From Synaphobranchus kaupii (lineage: Eukaryota > Chordata > Actinopteri > Anguilliformes > Synaphobranchidae): DNA of 64,000 bases. The DNA is taken from NCBI GenBank assembly GCA_029718625.1, contig CM056376.1, positions 118,591,906 through 118,655,905 on the forward strand, given 5' to 3'. A program made the position numbers and the translations under genes. Positions 35,028 through 48,100 of the stretch are shown here, in pieces. A model generated the notes under the pieces. That model saw only the letters and a program-made list of their open reading frames with translations. It searched no databases and was not told the origin of the DNA. Position 1 is the first letter of the stretch, and each line of letters begins with the position of its first letter.

Positions 35028-35540
35028 AGTGATACTGCAGTCAAAAACCGACTTTTCCCGTTGAAAACCGATGTTTTGCCTTAGATTATGATCATACACA
35101 ACTGTTTTTGTCCGAAAATCTCATGTTTAGTCAAAATGGGTGTTTTCTGAGTTTCTGTGTAGGCTTACCAATACGCCGGTTTCCGGGGGGTGACGTCACG
35201 AGATCCTTAACATAAAAATGGGTGGAGTTGAGGTGGTCCTAGGGGTAGTCTCGGCTGGGCACGTGGTATAAAAGCAGAGACCAACGTTTTTTTTTTCCTC
35301 TTTGAGACTGAGACCCTTGTACTGCTAACTAGCTAGTAAAAGTTCAAATGTGAATTGCTTTGTATTACTGCTAACGTTAATATTACGACTTATATCGACA
35401 CACCCTTTCACTCCTTGACCGTATGAATATTCATAATATGACTACGTGGCATCATCGTCATATGACCACTCCTACTCACGAGTTCCAGTTCAAATTGAAG
35501 CGGTAAAAAAAGGCCTTAGAAAAGGCTCTGCAGTATCTCT
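35028..35540. mobile_element. TTAA-flanked miniature element with promoter-like interior
   Basis: Inverted ends AG(T/A)GATACTGCAG (35028 and 35540) lie between TTAA at 35024-35027 and 35541-35544. The 513-base interior holds TGACGTCA (35191-35198), CACGTG (35260-35265) and TATAAAAG (35267-35274). No open frame of note. Confidence 0.85.
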
Positions 35541-35544
35541 TTAA

Positions 35545-36980
35545 AGTACACACTAAGTCACATTAACAAATGTGCACAAAATCGCACACCTTTACATGTA
35601 TGCACAGTTCAACACCCCTACTCAAATGCCTCCACCAACACAGTCCTTTTGACACTATGCAAAACCACAGTTTTGTACACCAGAAGTGCCCCAAGGCTAA
35701 CATACCGCCAACTGCTCCAGGGTCCCAAACTGAGCACTAAATGAAGACTGCTATGTCAGATTATGTTTTTTTATTGCAACAGTAGTTTTGCATAGATGCA
35801 TATTATGCATATAACAATCTCATTATCTACTGCACAAGAGACAGTTCCAGAGATCCCACCAAAATAGATTGAAAAATACCTGATTATGTTAACTTAAATT
35901 AAAATTATGAACAAAAAAAACTCATTCTGCTGATGTGAAAATAACATTTCTGTTATAATAACTATAATATGATAATGTTCAGTATAGAATTTGTCTGAAA
36001 CATGAAATATCCTGATTTCATTCTGTTCAACTGTGGTCAGATCTGATTTTTGTGTTCTCATTTAATATTAAAAGTGGGTGTGCACTTTGTGTTGATTTAA
36101 ATAGACTTATCTTCCTGCATTAATAATATTTTATATGAATTAACATATTACCTGAATGTTTAAAATGTCATGTTGAATAATATATTTATACACAGTTTAC
36201 CAATGTGTCTGTGTCTTCATTTTGGTCTTGTATGTCAGGGTCTTCACGTGAAAAAGCCTCAACATTTCTGTAAATATTCCTCCAATTTGAAAATAATACA
36301 ATTGCCATGGTGACAGTTCAAGAGGCTATATTATTTTTTGCAGATGCACACATCTAGGCCTTTCTGCATTAAAAGCTGTTACGTGTGTGTGTGGGGGGGG
36401 GGGGGGGGATTTACAACATATTGTTTGTATGAGTCTACAGTATATGAGTGTTAATGTATAAGCACATGCGACCACGTTAGAACAAGAGAATGCAGACATA
36501 GATGTACTTGAAAATAAGGTAAGCCCTTGGCCTCAGAAGTATGAAAACACATCTCAAAATGTTTAAAAAAAACATGCAAGCTGGTGACTAATCCAAATCC
36601 TTTGCAAATTAATCTCTCTGCTGTGTACACAACCTTCACCTTCTGGCTCCTATGAATGAAGAGTTCTGTAAATGTCCAGTAGCTGGCACTGTAAGCCATA
36701 ACAGAAGTCAAGCAATCCCTGTCATAGAAGATGTCCCTTTTCTAGAAAAAAGAACACTAGCTGGAACTACTCCGTAATCATTTGAGATAACATCTGCTAA
36801 ATGGAATTCTACAAGAAAAAAGTCCAGGTGAACAAAGACTGCTTAAACTGAGAGGGATTTGCAGTCAAGATTATGCGTGTTATTGTACGTACATATGCAC
36901 AGTTCCAACATATTGGAAAAAGACTCATTCTATTACTGGCATATCATGACTGTAGTCATCTCAGTAAAATCAGTCACATA
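35545..36980. other. Intergenic AT-rich DNA
   Basis: No gene is seen. It includes a (GT)n/poly-G run at about 36385-36409. Confidence 0.6.
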
Positions 36981-37200
36981 CAGTGCTGTCCAAAAGTATT
37001 TGGACAGTGACACATTTTTTTGTTGTTTTGGCTCTGTACTCCAGCACATTGGATTTTAAATGGAACAGTGACTATGAGGTTAAGTGCAGACTTTCAGCTT
37101 TAATTTGAGGGTGTTTACATCCACATCAGGTGAACCATAAAGCAATTTCAGCCCTTTTTATACATAACCCCCAACCATTTTCGGGGACCAAAAATAATTG
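36981..37200. mobile_element. Tc1-like element, one end only
   Basis: Starts CAGTGCTGTCCAAAAGTATT after TA 36979-36980, the terminus of a common teleost Tc1-like family. No matching opposite end is found before the Sleeping Beauty-like copy at 37478. Confidence 0.6.
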
Positions 37201-37477
37201 AACAAATATTTGATAATAATAGATAACATTTAACACATTTATAATGAACTAACTAGCTATATAAGCTACTTACTGGAATTTCATTAGCGTTCTTGTAGTT
37301 TTACACTCATTCCAGAGAATTAAGTGGTCAAGTGCTAGCTGTATCCATACCATAGACTAGAAAAAAGATCCATACCTACCAAAGAGAAATATAAGAAGAT
37401 ACCTACACAGTTCAGTAACCATGGATGTTAAAACTACTTTATGTCGTGCTCCTTGTAGTCTGTTCATCAATTGTATA

Positions 37478-37927
37478 CAGTTAAAGTCGGAAGTTTACAT
37501 ACACTTAGGTTGAAGTCATTAAAACTCATTTTTAACCACTCCACAGATTTCATGTTAGCAAACTATAGTGTTGGCAAGTCAGTTAGGACATCTACTTTGT
37601 GCATGACACAAGTAAGTTTTCCAACAATTGTTTACAGACAGATTATTTCACTTTTAATTCACTATATCACAATTCCAGTGGGTCAGAAGTTTACATACAC
37701 TAAGTTGACTGTGCCTTTAAATTTTTTATATTTGGTCGCATATCCTTTGCATGCCATGACTTCCTGATGTCTGTGACCCAACATCAAAAGACTCTTGATA
37801 TCTTATTTTCTGGTACTCTTACAAGCGATACTATAATGTCTCTGCATTTGAATGGATCTCTATGGGAATTGGGGGGTGGGACTAGACATATACTTCAACC
37901 TAAGTGTATGTAAACTTCTGACTTCTG
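37478..37927. mobile_element. Sleeping Beauty-like Tc1 deletion copy
   Basis: The left terminus CAGTTAAAGTCGGAAGTTTA and an internal GGGTCAGAAGTTTACATACA direct repeat show the IR/DR structure known from salmonid Tc1/Sleeping Beauty elements. TA is at 37476-37477 and 37928-37929. About 410 bases of left arm join directly to a 35-base right tip. Confidence 0.88.
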
Positions 37928-38189
37928 TACATTCCATTCTGACTTAACTGTACATTCCACTAATCAGTCATATGTTGACCAACCAGAGTGTCTATTGTCC
38001 AATGTAATGTACTTGTTCTCTGTGTTTTCTTGTCTGTTTGTTATATTTAGAATATAATTATTATTAGTATTACAGTATAGCTGATTTACCCACAGCTTAC
38101 TGTGAACTACATTCAATGTTCATTACTTGGGATAGCTGCTACGTTACATGAAGGATGTGCTTTGTCTTATTTGTTCTGTAGTGACTTTG

Positions 38190-38262
38190 ATGACCTTTCT
38201 GTATGCACTTATGTTGCTTTGGATAAGCATCTGCTCAGTGACTGTAATGTAATGTAATTGTT
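38190..38262 (+). repeat. SINE tail fragment
   Basis: TTGCTTTGGATAAGCATCTG to GTAATGTAATGTAAT is the widespread teleost SINE 3' tail. No head is recognised upstream. Confidence 0.6.
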
Positions 38263-39572
38263 GACTCTACGATGAGTAAAACAACTCTACTATAACTTCG
38301 TTATCAAATTGTGTCGAGTTAAATCATGGATTAATTTGAATTCTTATATGTATTATGAGTATAACTAGGTTGACAATATGACTGTCAACCCCTTAGTCTG
38401 GGAGAAAAGGGGAGGAGTTTTTCCATTATAGCCAATGGGCAAATTGAGAGTTGCGCTGGACACCATTGGTTGCTGCAACTCCTGGGGCTCCTCCTGCCTC
38501 TCCAGTTCCTATATACGCTATGGGGCAAAGCTGCAACTGTTGCTCTCCCCATGCGTGCCCTCCTACATTCAAAAGGTGTAACATCAATTCCTCCAACATC
38601 TTAAAATACAAATTAAAATACTTGTCCTTGACCGATTAGAAAAATATTCAGAATTCATGTACTAGGCTACCTGTCAACCTACGTATGTGCGAAGTTTCAT
38701 CAAATCCGATCAGAACTGTAGGTGCTAAGGCTGTTACGGGCAGACTAGCAGATAGACAGACGGACACACACAGACATGAGTGATTGAAATACCCCTGCTC
38801 TCAGCAATACATGTGCACGGGTGGAATAAGATAAACTGGAACTACTGTGCCTGTTGCATTGTTTTTACTCTATTGGTGAGTTATGAGTAGAGTGGTTATG
38901 TTTTTAACTAAAAAGAAAAAAATCTTTCACTGACAAATATTGTGAACCACCTATACCCAATGTGAAGCAAACTGTGAATAACTTTTAAAGAGGATCAACA
39001 ATAGGTGCAATCTTGATCAGTCAAGTGGTCTTGGAGGAGTCATTTAAGCATACAAAATTGTGGACGTCCAATATGGTGGACTCCATGGGTCTTGAGACAA
39101 ATTGTTCCTTGTAAGGAGACGCACCTATGTACCAAATTGCTTGACTCTACATCATATGGGAGTTCTATGGGATCAGGAGTTCTCTACTTGCAAAGTTTGC
39201 ATGTCGAAATGTCTGTTATATCACCACCTTGTGGCCGATTGGCACAATATTAACTGGGTTTGCACTTAATATGACCTTCCACAAGTTTGGTGCATTTTTG
39301 TCAATCCCTCATGATCTTATTGTGTCCAATTTGTGTCCAACACTTGCAGAAGAAAACATTAAAAATAAATCAACTTAAATGGTGGCCAAGTAATGTTGGG
39401 GACAACCCATAGGGACCATATACAGTGCAGTCTGTAAGTATTTGTATGTTTTGACCTGGATGCATGCCATTTTGTAACATTAAATTACATTCATCTAGCT
39501 TCTCCAGAGTGACTACAATGTAATAGGGGATAAGGGCATCCACCTGAGTTATATGAGCAGCAGTGCTAGACC

Positions 39573-40025
39573 AGGGCTGCATTCAGATCCAATTTCACAC
39601 ATTCCCTTCCCTTGCTCTCTTCCCTCAAGTGTGCTCTTCCCTCAAGTTTTGTAGGCTAAAGCATCTGACAAAGTAAAATTCAATCTCAATTCTTAATCCC
39701 CCCCGCCCTACCTTCCAAACTCATCCTACAGGAAATATTGCCTCCTCCGTTTGACAGCTGCACAGTGACTCATCATCTCTTCTTCACGTGAGGAGCATTG
39801 CATTGCGGGATTCCCTTCTTGCTGGAAGCTTGCATTTTATACCCTTGTGGGAAGGAGCATAAACAAGGGAGCGAGGGCATATAATTACTCCATCCCCTTT
39901 CTTCAATTGAAATCCCACTTGGTGTGGCTGCCATATTTCATCCTGGCATTTTGGGGATTCCCCCCCTTGAAGCAAGGGAAGGGAACGGCAGGAAGAATGA
40001 ATTTCAGATATGAATGCAGCCCTTG
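39573..40025. mobile_element. Possible inverted-repeat element
   Basis: AGGGCTGCATTCAGATCC on the left and GATATGAATGCAGCCCTTG on the right form imperfect inverted ends. Non-coding; the duplication is unclear. Confidence 0.45.
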
Positions 40026-40029
40026 TTTT

Positions 40030-41690
40030 CAGCGCCAGACCAGCAAGTGTGACACTAGTGCTCAAGTGTGACACTAGCTTTCTTTGTCACTGCTACGAGA
40101 GAATTGTATCGATGTTCTCTTATGATAAATTGATATGTTATATATCTTATAATATATATGAATTTTGATATATCAGATCTGAATGGGTGATTATTTTATC
40201 TTCTTTATCTGAATGGGTGATAATATTATCATCATTGCTTCAAACTGACAATAATCATATTCTGTCTGTCGATTGTCCACAGATCCTTGTCCTTTTCATT
40301 GTGGCGAGCTATTGTGTTAGTTTCATTTCCAATATATTCACTGAATTGTGAGTATCAGAGATTGCATATTCCACCAAGTACATTTTGGCTTTATACAGTG
40401 TTTATAGTCTCTAATGTCATTGACATCACTTGCCTCAGTCTTTGATAAGACCATTGATGTGCCATCATTGTAGAAACTCAGAGACAGGAATTATGCACTG
40501 GTCAAATGAACAGGTTATGATTGTTAAATTGTGTTTTATTATCCCTGGTATGAATCTAGCATAAACAATAATGCTCTGTATGGTACAATAGGCCTGCATG
40601 TAGTATATCCTTTCAACATTCCATTTATGACACGGCAAAAACCACGCCTGCTTGTTTTGAACTTTCTGATCAACCCGATCCTACTAGAACATTTATTGGT
40701 CAATTGCTTTCAGTTTTTCTGTATTCAGCACACACAGTCTATGTTCTTAAATGCATTTGTTTTTGAGGTTTTGGTAGCATTTTGTGCAGATATCATGCTG
40801 CATATTTCAGAAAGTATGTTCTAATGATATCCTCTTTTATATTGATTTGACTACTTGTTTTACCGTAAACATTTCTAGCAACAAAATGAGAGCCTCTTAA
40901 AAAATAAGAGTAGGGTAATACCATTTCAATGGTTGATTCAATTAAAGTTGATGCATTTCACTTATTACGTTCAAGTTATGAACATTTCAGAGTTGCAAAT
41001 GAGAGATTCATTCTACTGTAGTTGCATGTAATGCAATTGATCTCCTTATGAAGATTATCAACCATAGACCGTCTTGGTGCTTGCTGCTTCTCCAGTTTTG
41101 TACAGCACTGTAAATATGTAGCTCTCATATAGCATTTTAGATTAAATAATAATGTGTTAAGGAAGGGAGAATCAGGAAACAGATGTGTACAAATCCCACG
41201 TATGGCTTGGGGTTCGATTCCCCACCATTAAACTATACTGTGATCCCATCTCTATCTGTAACCACCTCTGCTTTCCCTGTCTGAATAAAGTGGGGGGAAA
41301 CACATAAGGAGAGTGGGCTATCTGCTCTCCTTAAAAAGATTTAAATCATTAATCACCATTTATCTGAAAAGTTGGAAAAATGTGAGCATTCAAAAATTAT
41401 AACTACTTTTTTTAACTACTACTTTTTTAAACTACTTTTTTTAAACTATTTTGCTGCATGTGGGAAGGAGTGCTTTTACTTTGTCAGGGTGAAAGTAATG
41501 AGACCACCATACAGTACATGAAACATATGCATAAAACCTTGCACAAGGGCTCCATTTATCTTAAACAACTAAGTTGAAATACAGAAGTTTCCTCTGCTAT
41601 CCAAAAACGAGATTCCAAAATGGCTTACAAACATTGCCACTGGATCATTTTTCTTCCAGTTTCCATTCCTTCCACTCCGTCCAAAGTCGT
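40030..41690. other. Intergenic AT-rich DNA upstream of the FAM111-like gene
   Basis: Mostly AT-rich. It includes a short exon-like stretch at 40283-40347 and a B-box-like GGTTCGATTCC at about 41211-41221 that may be a decayed SINE. No supported gene. Confidence 0.5.
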
Positions 41691-41699
41691 CCTAATCCT

Positions 41700-42019
41700 T
41701 CCCCAAATATGATTGGTTAACTATGCTCCCGCCATTTTAAATGATTGGTCCAACTACTTCCCTCTTTTACGCCTATGTACCTCCTTCTTTTATCTGTCAA
41801 TGAAAGTGTCTGCAGTTTGTGTTCTTCTCTTGTGTCTTATATCTTTATAATTTCTTCAGTGTTATGACCTACTATTCTATGGAGTGACATGCTGCATCTT
41901 TGATGCATTTGAGATGTTGATATTGCTACCACAATGCAATGATCAGATTGCATCAGGTGTAGACTTTTCCAACACACTGCAAAGTGCAAAAGCGACAGGA
42001 TGGTACAGGCAGCAGTCAG
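41700..42019 (+). promoter_or_regulatory. Likely promoter and non-coding first exon of the FAM111-like gene
   Basis: Two inverted CCAAT boxes (ATTGG at 41712-41716 and 41743-41747) are 31 bases apart. Between them lies CTCCCGCCATTTTA (41726-41739), whose complement contains GGCGGGA, an E2F-like site. Downstream, an exon-like stretch ends CAGTCAG with donor GTAAGA at 42020. Paired NF-Y boxes with E2F sites are typical of cell-cycle promoters. The transcription start is inferred only. Confidence 0.4.
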
Positions 42020-42193
42020 GTAAGACTAGCGACAGCTGAGCAGTGTAAAGTGTGTTGTTTGCTTTGATTTATCAGATTCCAGAATGAATTTATGTGCATG
42101 CGTGTCTCTGACAAGACTAGTGCATTTTGCTTGCTATCAACAGTGTTTCTGCACATTTCTTTTTATAGCCCGGCTCTACTTCCTGCTTCAGCA

Positions 42194-45100
42194 ATGCGCG
42201 GGACAATGGTAGAGAAGCAAACTTGTGAGGTAAACAACAGACTATCTCATTGAAGTATTGAGAATCTCAATTCTTTTTGGAACTTTTTGGCTTGGTAGTT
42301 CAAATAGAGATTCCTCATTTCAGAAATAATGAAAATCTAAATCCTGTAAATAAAGAAGCAAAAGTACTGCATGTATTACATGCAATTGACTGCGCGCTGA
42401 AAAATGTCACGTTTCACATATGTGCGTGCAAAGGCTCAGCGTGCCACTGGCTGCAGAAAACTCTACGCTTTGTGAACTTTAAACTTTGCAACAGCTTGGT
42501 CTGGAATAATGCACGTGTATGACATAATGATAAGATTTTCAGTGTTTGTAATAAAACATAGGAAAGACAGCTACATTGAACAATGGAGTAGTATTTCATG
42601 AAAATATAATTTCACATTGACTCCAAATTGTTATTCAAAACAACAATGAAGGATATTCTGTATATTGACAAAAGTTTTACAATGGCAGATCAATGGCGGT
42701 CAGGAGTTTGTGGTCACAAGCAAGAGGGTAACTCCCAAGCAGTTTGTACAGTAACGTTATGCATCCAGAGGCTGTATGTGTGTATGCTATCAGATTATAC
42801 TTTTTATTTATGTAATTTTTATGATATATTTACAGTTCAAAGTATTTCCTACGGCTCATGCAACCTGAAACAGCTGCACTCAATAAAAGTAGTAGCGGTG
42901 CAAATCTTAAACTAATATTTATGTTATTATTTATTGATACTATATAATTATATTTATTCTTAATAAATGCTAATTAATCTGTTAGTACGTATAGCCTCTG
43001 GAAACATAACGTCCCTGTCCAAACTGCTTTGGAGGTATTTGAAGTATGTTTTCACACATCACACACAAAAGCTGACAATTGAAAACATATACTAAAACGG
43101 AAATAATCTAAGTAAAAATATGCCTTTATGCACTGTTGTATTTCATTGAGTTTAATGGTATTTCTAATTTCTTACAGAAAATATTAACTTTGAGACTTCG
43201 AGCTGCAAAACAGACAAGGATTACGCAATACCTAAAGGTGAATCAAGCTAACAAGCTCTTTCAAGTTTCAAAGCCTTGTTCATAGCATACATCTTAGATT
43301 CAGTCCTCTGTTGTGCCAAATGTCATTGCTTAACAATTGAGGTAATCACACCCTTTTTCAGCCTTCCTCTTGTCTTGCACCTCTTCCTTTTGAGTTATTG
43401 TCAAATATTGTTTTTCAAAAAAGTTTAATTTGCTTTTGTAAGAATTGACTTGATATTCATTTTGTTTCGTCTCACAGATATCACACTGTTTTCTATTTTC
43501 TTACAGAAAGTGAAATCTTGGAATACTAAAACGAAGAAATTTGCATCGGTAAAATTCTTCTTCCTCTTCTTACTTGCAGAAGTAGCACTAATGGTAGTAA
43601 CAGCAATAACAACAATAATAATAATAATAATAGTAATAATGATAATAATACTAATAATAATAATTACAGCATGGGTACTGTTATTATACAGTGTACTGTA
43701 TGCACAATTGTTGTTAGGAAACCAAAAACCAATGTTGTATTGGACTCCTCTTTCCTTCTATTCTGAATATCCTTATACCCTTGGTGGGAGGGCTGGCTAA
43801 TATGGCATGGCTTTTATATTTTGTTACTGTCAACATCGAAACACTGTCTCAGATTTGAAAAGAAATATGCGTTAAACTACTGCTAGTCATATCACTAACA
43901 TGCCACCATTTTCTTTTCTGTCGCAGAAACAGAAGCTGAAATCTTGGAGAGCTTTGAAATGTCAAGGTGGAAAAATAACCAACAATAAGAAGTACCTAGT
44001 GGTAAAATTCTTCTTATTCTTGAAATATGTTTTATTCAAATATAACTTAAACTTATCTGTTTGTTGCCATATTTTGGATTTATATATTATTATATGTCTT
44101 GTCATTTACTTACAGTAATAGGTGATGTAGATAACATGTTTGGTGTAGTATAACAATGGGTCTCATGCAAGAACATTCTCTTATATTCATTCTTGGGAGA
44201 TGTTCGTACGAGGACTTCACGTCAGATTCACCAAACGTTCTTTAACCTTCAGAATCTTCTTACAGGCCAGAGTAAATTCACATGTTCTTAAATCAATGCA
44301 CGTTCACAAGAATTCTCTATTAGCATAATTAACGGCCCCAAAATACCATATAGGGCCAGCTGTCCTGCCCCCTATACCCGGATAATGCATTAATAAAACT
44401 GGCATCTTGTCTAAAAAGGGATAGAGAAAAAAGACGACAAGTCTTCATGAGCACATAGTTCAAGACACATGCACATGCACATGCACAGTCTTGCTGCACC
44501 AATAAGGAGTTCCGGCCTCAGCCAGCAAATTGCATGGGGGGAAAATAAAATAAAAAATATGTTATAGGCTAATTAGTCATTTGTGGGCTGGAGTGAAACG
44601 AGATGTATTTCAGGTTGATAATATCAGGCAAGTTGTGCGCTCCTCTCGACCAGGCAGCGAGCAAGGACGAGCTGTATTTTGCATCTAGGCTATTAACTTG
44701 GATGTTGATGGAGTTGTAGGCTATTATTTTCAATTGAGAAAGGTGAGCAGGGTGCTTTCTATACATTTATGTGTAGGCTACAATAAATACACTGCCCGGC
44801 CAAAAAAAAAAGTCGCACACTCTAATATTTTGTTGGACCGCCTTTAGCTTTGATTACAGCGCGCATTTGTTGTGGCATTGTTTCGACAACCTTATGCAAT
44901 GTCACAACATTTATTTCCATCCAGAGTAGCATAAGTTTTTGGCTGAGATCTTGTATTGACGACGGGAGAGTCGAACCACTCCGTAAAGTGTTCTCCAGCA
45001 CATCCCAAAGACTTTCAATGGGGTTAAGGTCAGGAATCTGGTGGCTAATTCATGTGTGAAAATGATTCCTCATGCTCCCTGAACCACTCTTTCACAATTT

Positions 45101-48100
45101 GAGCCCGATGAATCTTGGCATTGTCATCCTGGCATATGCCCATTGATGGGATAACCTGGTCATTCAGTACATTCAGGTACTTCGCTGACTTCATTTTATT
45201 GCTGCATAATGTTGCTGAGCCTAGACCTGACCAACTGAAGCAACCCCAGATCATAACACTGCCTCCAGAGGCTTGTACAGTGGGCACTATGCATGACGGG
45301 TGCAATGGCGACTTTTTTTTTGGCCGGGCAGTGTATTTCAGTCATATAATTTTAACAATAAAAATACAAAATAACAGGATAATTTAAACTTGGCAATGTG
45401 ATTATGGTAAGCAATCTATAAATTAAAACATTTTCTTTTAAATAGCCAGAATTAAAACAACCCAGTTGCTGGGAATATACACTACTGTGCAAAAGTCTTA
45501 GGCACATGTGAAAATATTCTGTAAAGCGAAGATGCCTTCAAGAATAATTAAATGAAAGGTTTCTAAATATCAAAAAATTGACTATAAAAAGCAGTAAACA
45601 GTAAAAAACTAAATCAAATCAATATTTGGTGTGACCACCGTTTGCCTTTAAAACTGCATCAGTTCTCTTAGGTACACTGACGTGCAGTTTTATAAGAAAA
45701 TCAGCTGGTAGGTTGTTCCAAGCATCTTGGAGAACTTGCCACAGTTCTTCTGCAGACTTTGGCTGTCTCGCTTGCTTCTGTCTGTCCAGGTAATCCCAGA
45801 CAGCCTCGATAGTGTTGAGATCGGGGCTCTGTGGAGGCCATACCATCTGTTACAGAACTCCTTGTTCATCTTTTCGCTGAAGATAGTTCAATTAAATTTT
45901 TGGAACATGACTGTTTTTAAATCTTTGTGTGTGTTTTTCTACTGACATACTAATGCAGAAGACAAAAAATAAACATCTAAGAAAAAAATAATAATAATTC
46001 TAGGGTGCCTAAGACTTTTGCACAGTACTGTAATTTAGGCATATTTTCTTTGGCGAATAACAGGCCGTTGTGCAACTCCAACTCATACGACAGGGCAGGA
46101 CCACTTTTAAATTGTGTTCTTATCTACAAGTAAATCCAATATGGTGTATGCCATAAAATCGCATAAGCTGCTCTCACCTTCCACATAAGAACACATTTGT
46201 GCGTACGAGCATTTCTTGCATGAGGCCCAATGATATGGACCTGTAGATCACGGGGATGTACTGGAACAAAGAAAAATATCACCTCTTCCACTGAGCTCAT
46301 TAGAAACCAGGTAAATTGTGCCAATGTACAACCTGTATTTGCCAATTCATTTTTCAGGACTTGGGGCTACAAGTGGGCTAAACCTAGATTTTTTTTATTG
46401 TTTATGTTCCTAAGCCAAGAAAGAATATAAATGCAGGATTAACTGGTTTATGCAATACTGCTATTCCTTGTCCCAAAGTCTACCTGTGAGCCCTCATAAG
46501 GGTCCCATATGAGTGAGGGTTCCATGTTATCCCATATAAGTAGTTTGCCAGTATCAGAGGGCTTGACACCACCCTTAATGAGAAATTATCTGAAGTCTGC
46601 ATCTTTGGACACTTTGTTGAAGGGAATTGCCCATAATTCTTTGCAGCACAGTGACATTCTGGATTACACTATAAAGGAATGGCCTTGATTTCAATTAATC
46701 GACATAAGTAAAGCGTGTTAAATGTATTAAAAATATAGTTCAACTATATAGGAAAAACAGTTTAATTACTCATCAAACAACACAAGAAATTGCATTACAT
46801 CACTGTCCATTTGCATTTGCCATCATTGATGTCTTGATTGCATAGCAAAAAGGTATCTAAAAATGTTCATAAACAAGCACCGGGACTGCGACCATGACTA
46901 AATAAAGTATGTTGAGCCAGATACATGGGTCATGATGTCATTATATAATCTGTCCCATTACAGTGCATTGTGTAAGATGTGTGCACTCAAAGCCCTAGTA
47001 AATTTGGAAAAGAAACATACCTTTAAATACATAAGAAGTGTGTGGGTTTTTTGACGGTAGACATCGGGACACAGGTATTGTTTTTAACAGAATTGAGAAC
47101 CATGCTTTCTAGTCAACCGTCAGCACCATGCTTTCTAGTCAACCGTTTGCTAGCAGTTATGGGAAGCTAGAATTACGTATCTACCACCAAAAGTAAAAAA
47201 AAAAGAAACAAACCAGCAGCTCAAGCATGATTAATTTTACAAACACAAAAGCAATAAAGTGACTTCTTTAGTTAGCTAATAGCCAGTTCACGCAGCACAT
47301 AAGTAATTGAAATTTATGGATTCAAATTTAATTAAACCAAGCCAGTGAATGTATGTAATAGGATCATGGATCAACAGGAAAATGAAGAATGTGGAACTTT
47401 GAGGACTTAGAAATGGTTGCAGATAAATAAAAAAATGATGATAATGTGATGACACTTTTCCTCTATTTTTTCAGTCAAACCCAGGTGCCTCGATCACTCA
47501 AACTCCCTCTGTGGAGATGGAGGAAACAGCTCCAGAACCAGAGGTGAGGGACATGCCACCTGATCTTTCATTTGAACTTAATGAAAAGGGTACAAATGAC
47601 ATTGAGTAGTTTGAATCAAATATATCCTTAAAGGAATACATATATTTAGTCCTAATGGTCCCTTCGGTTTTAAAAAATTTGGTTTTGATAAAAATTTCTA
47701 CACCTTTCTTCTAGATTTACAGTGGGATGGAGATCCATAAGAGAAAGGACTTCCAGAACTTTGGAAAAATCACACATACAATAGAAATGACAAATATGAA
47801 AACTTTGTTTAAATTTGGTGAATCTGTTTGTAAGGTGTGCATCAATGGTACAGCCTGTGGTACAGGCTTCCTTCTATTTGGGAGATTCATCCTGACAAAT
47901 GCTCATGTTGTCAGGGATATCCTAAGTGACGACAAGCGACAGCTTTCACAGCGCGTTACAATCACATTTGAAGAGCTGTCTGAGATTTTGAAGCAAATTC
48001 CCGTTGAGGAAAACTTAACTGCATATCAATATGGTTATGACAGTTCAAACCAACCCCTGGACTATGCTTTACTGCAGCTGGGCTCACTGGAAAACCTGCC

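Larger units (their letters stand above)
44158..46228. mobile_element. DNA transposon with GGGTCTCATGCAAGAA ends, host to two Tc1 insertions
   Basis: GGGTCTCATGCAAGAACATT on the left is mirrored by TTCTTGCATGAGGCCC on the right. AAT flanks each side (44155-44157, 46229-46231). The 3-base duplication suggests PIF/Harbinger. Two TA-flanked Tc1 copies sit inside. It lies in the FAM111-like gene's large intron. Confidence 0.75.
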
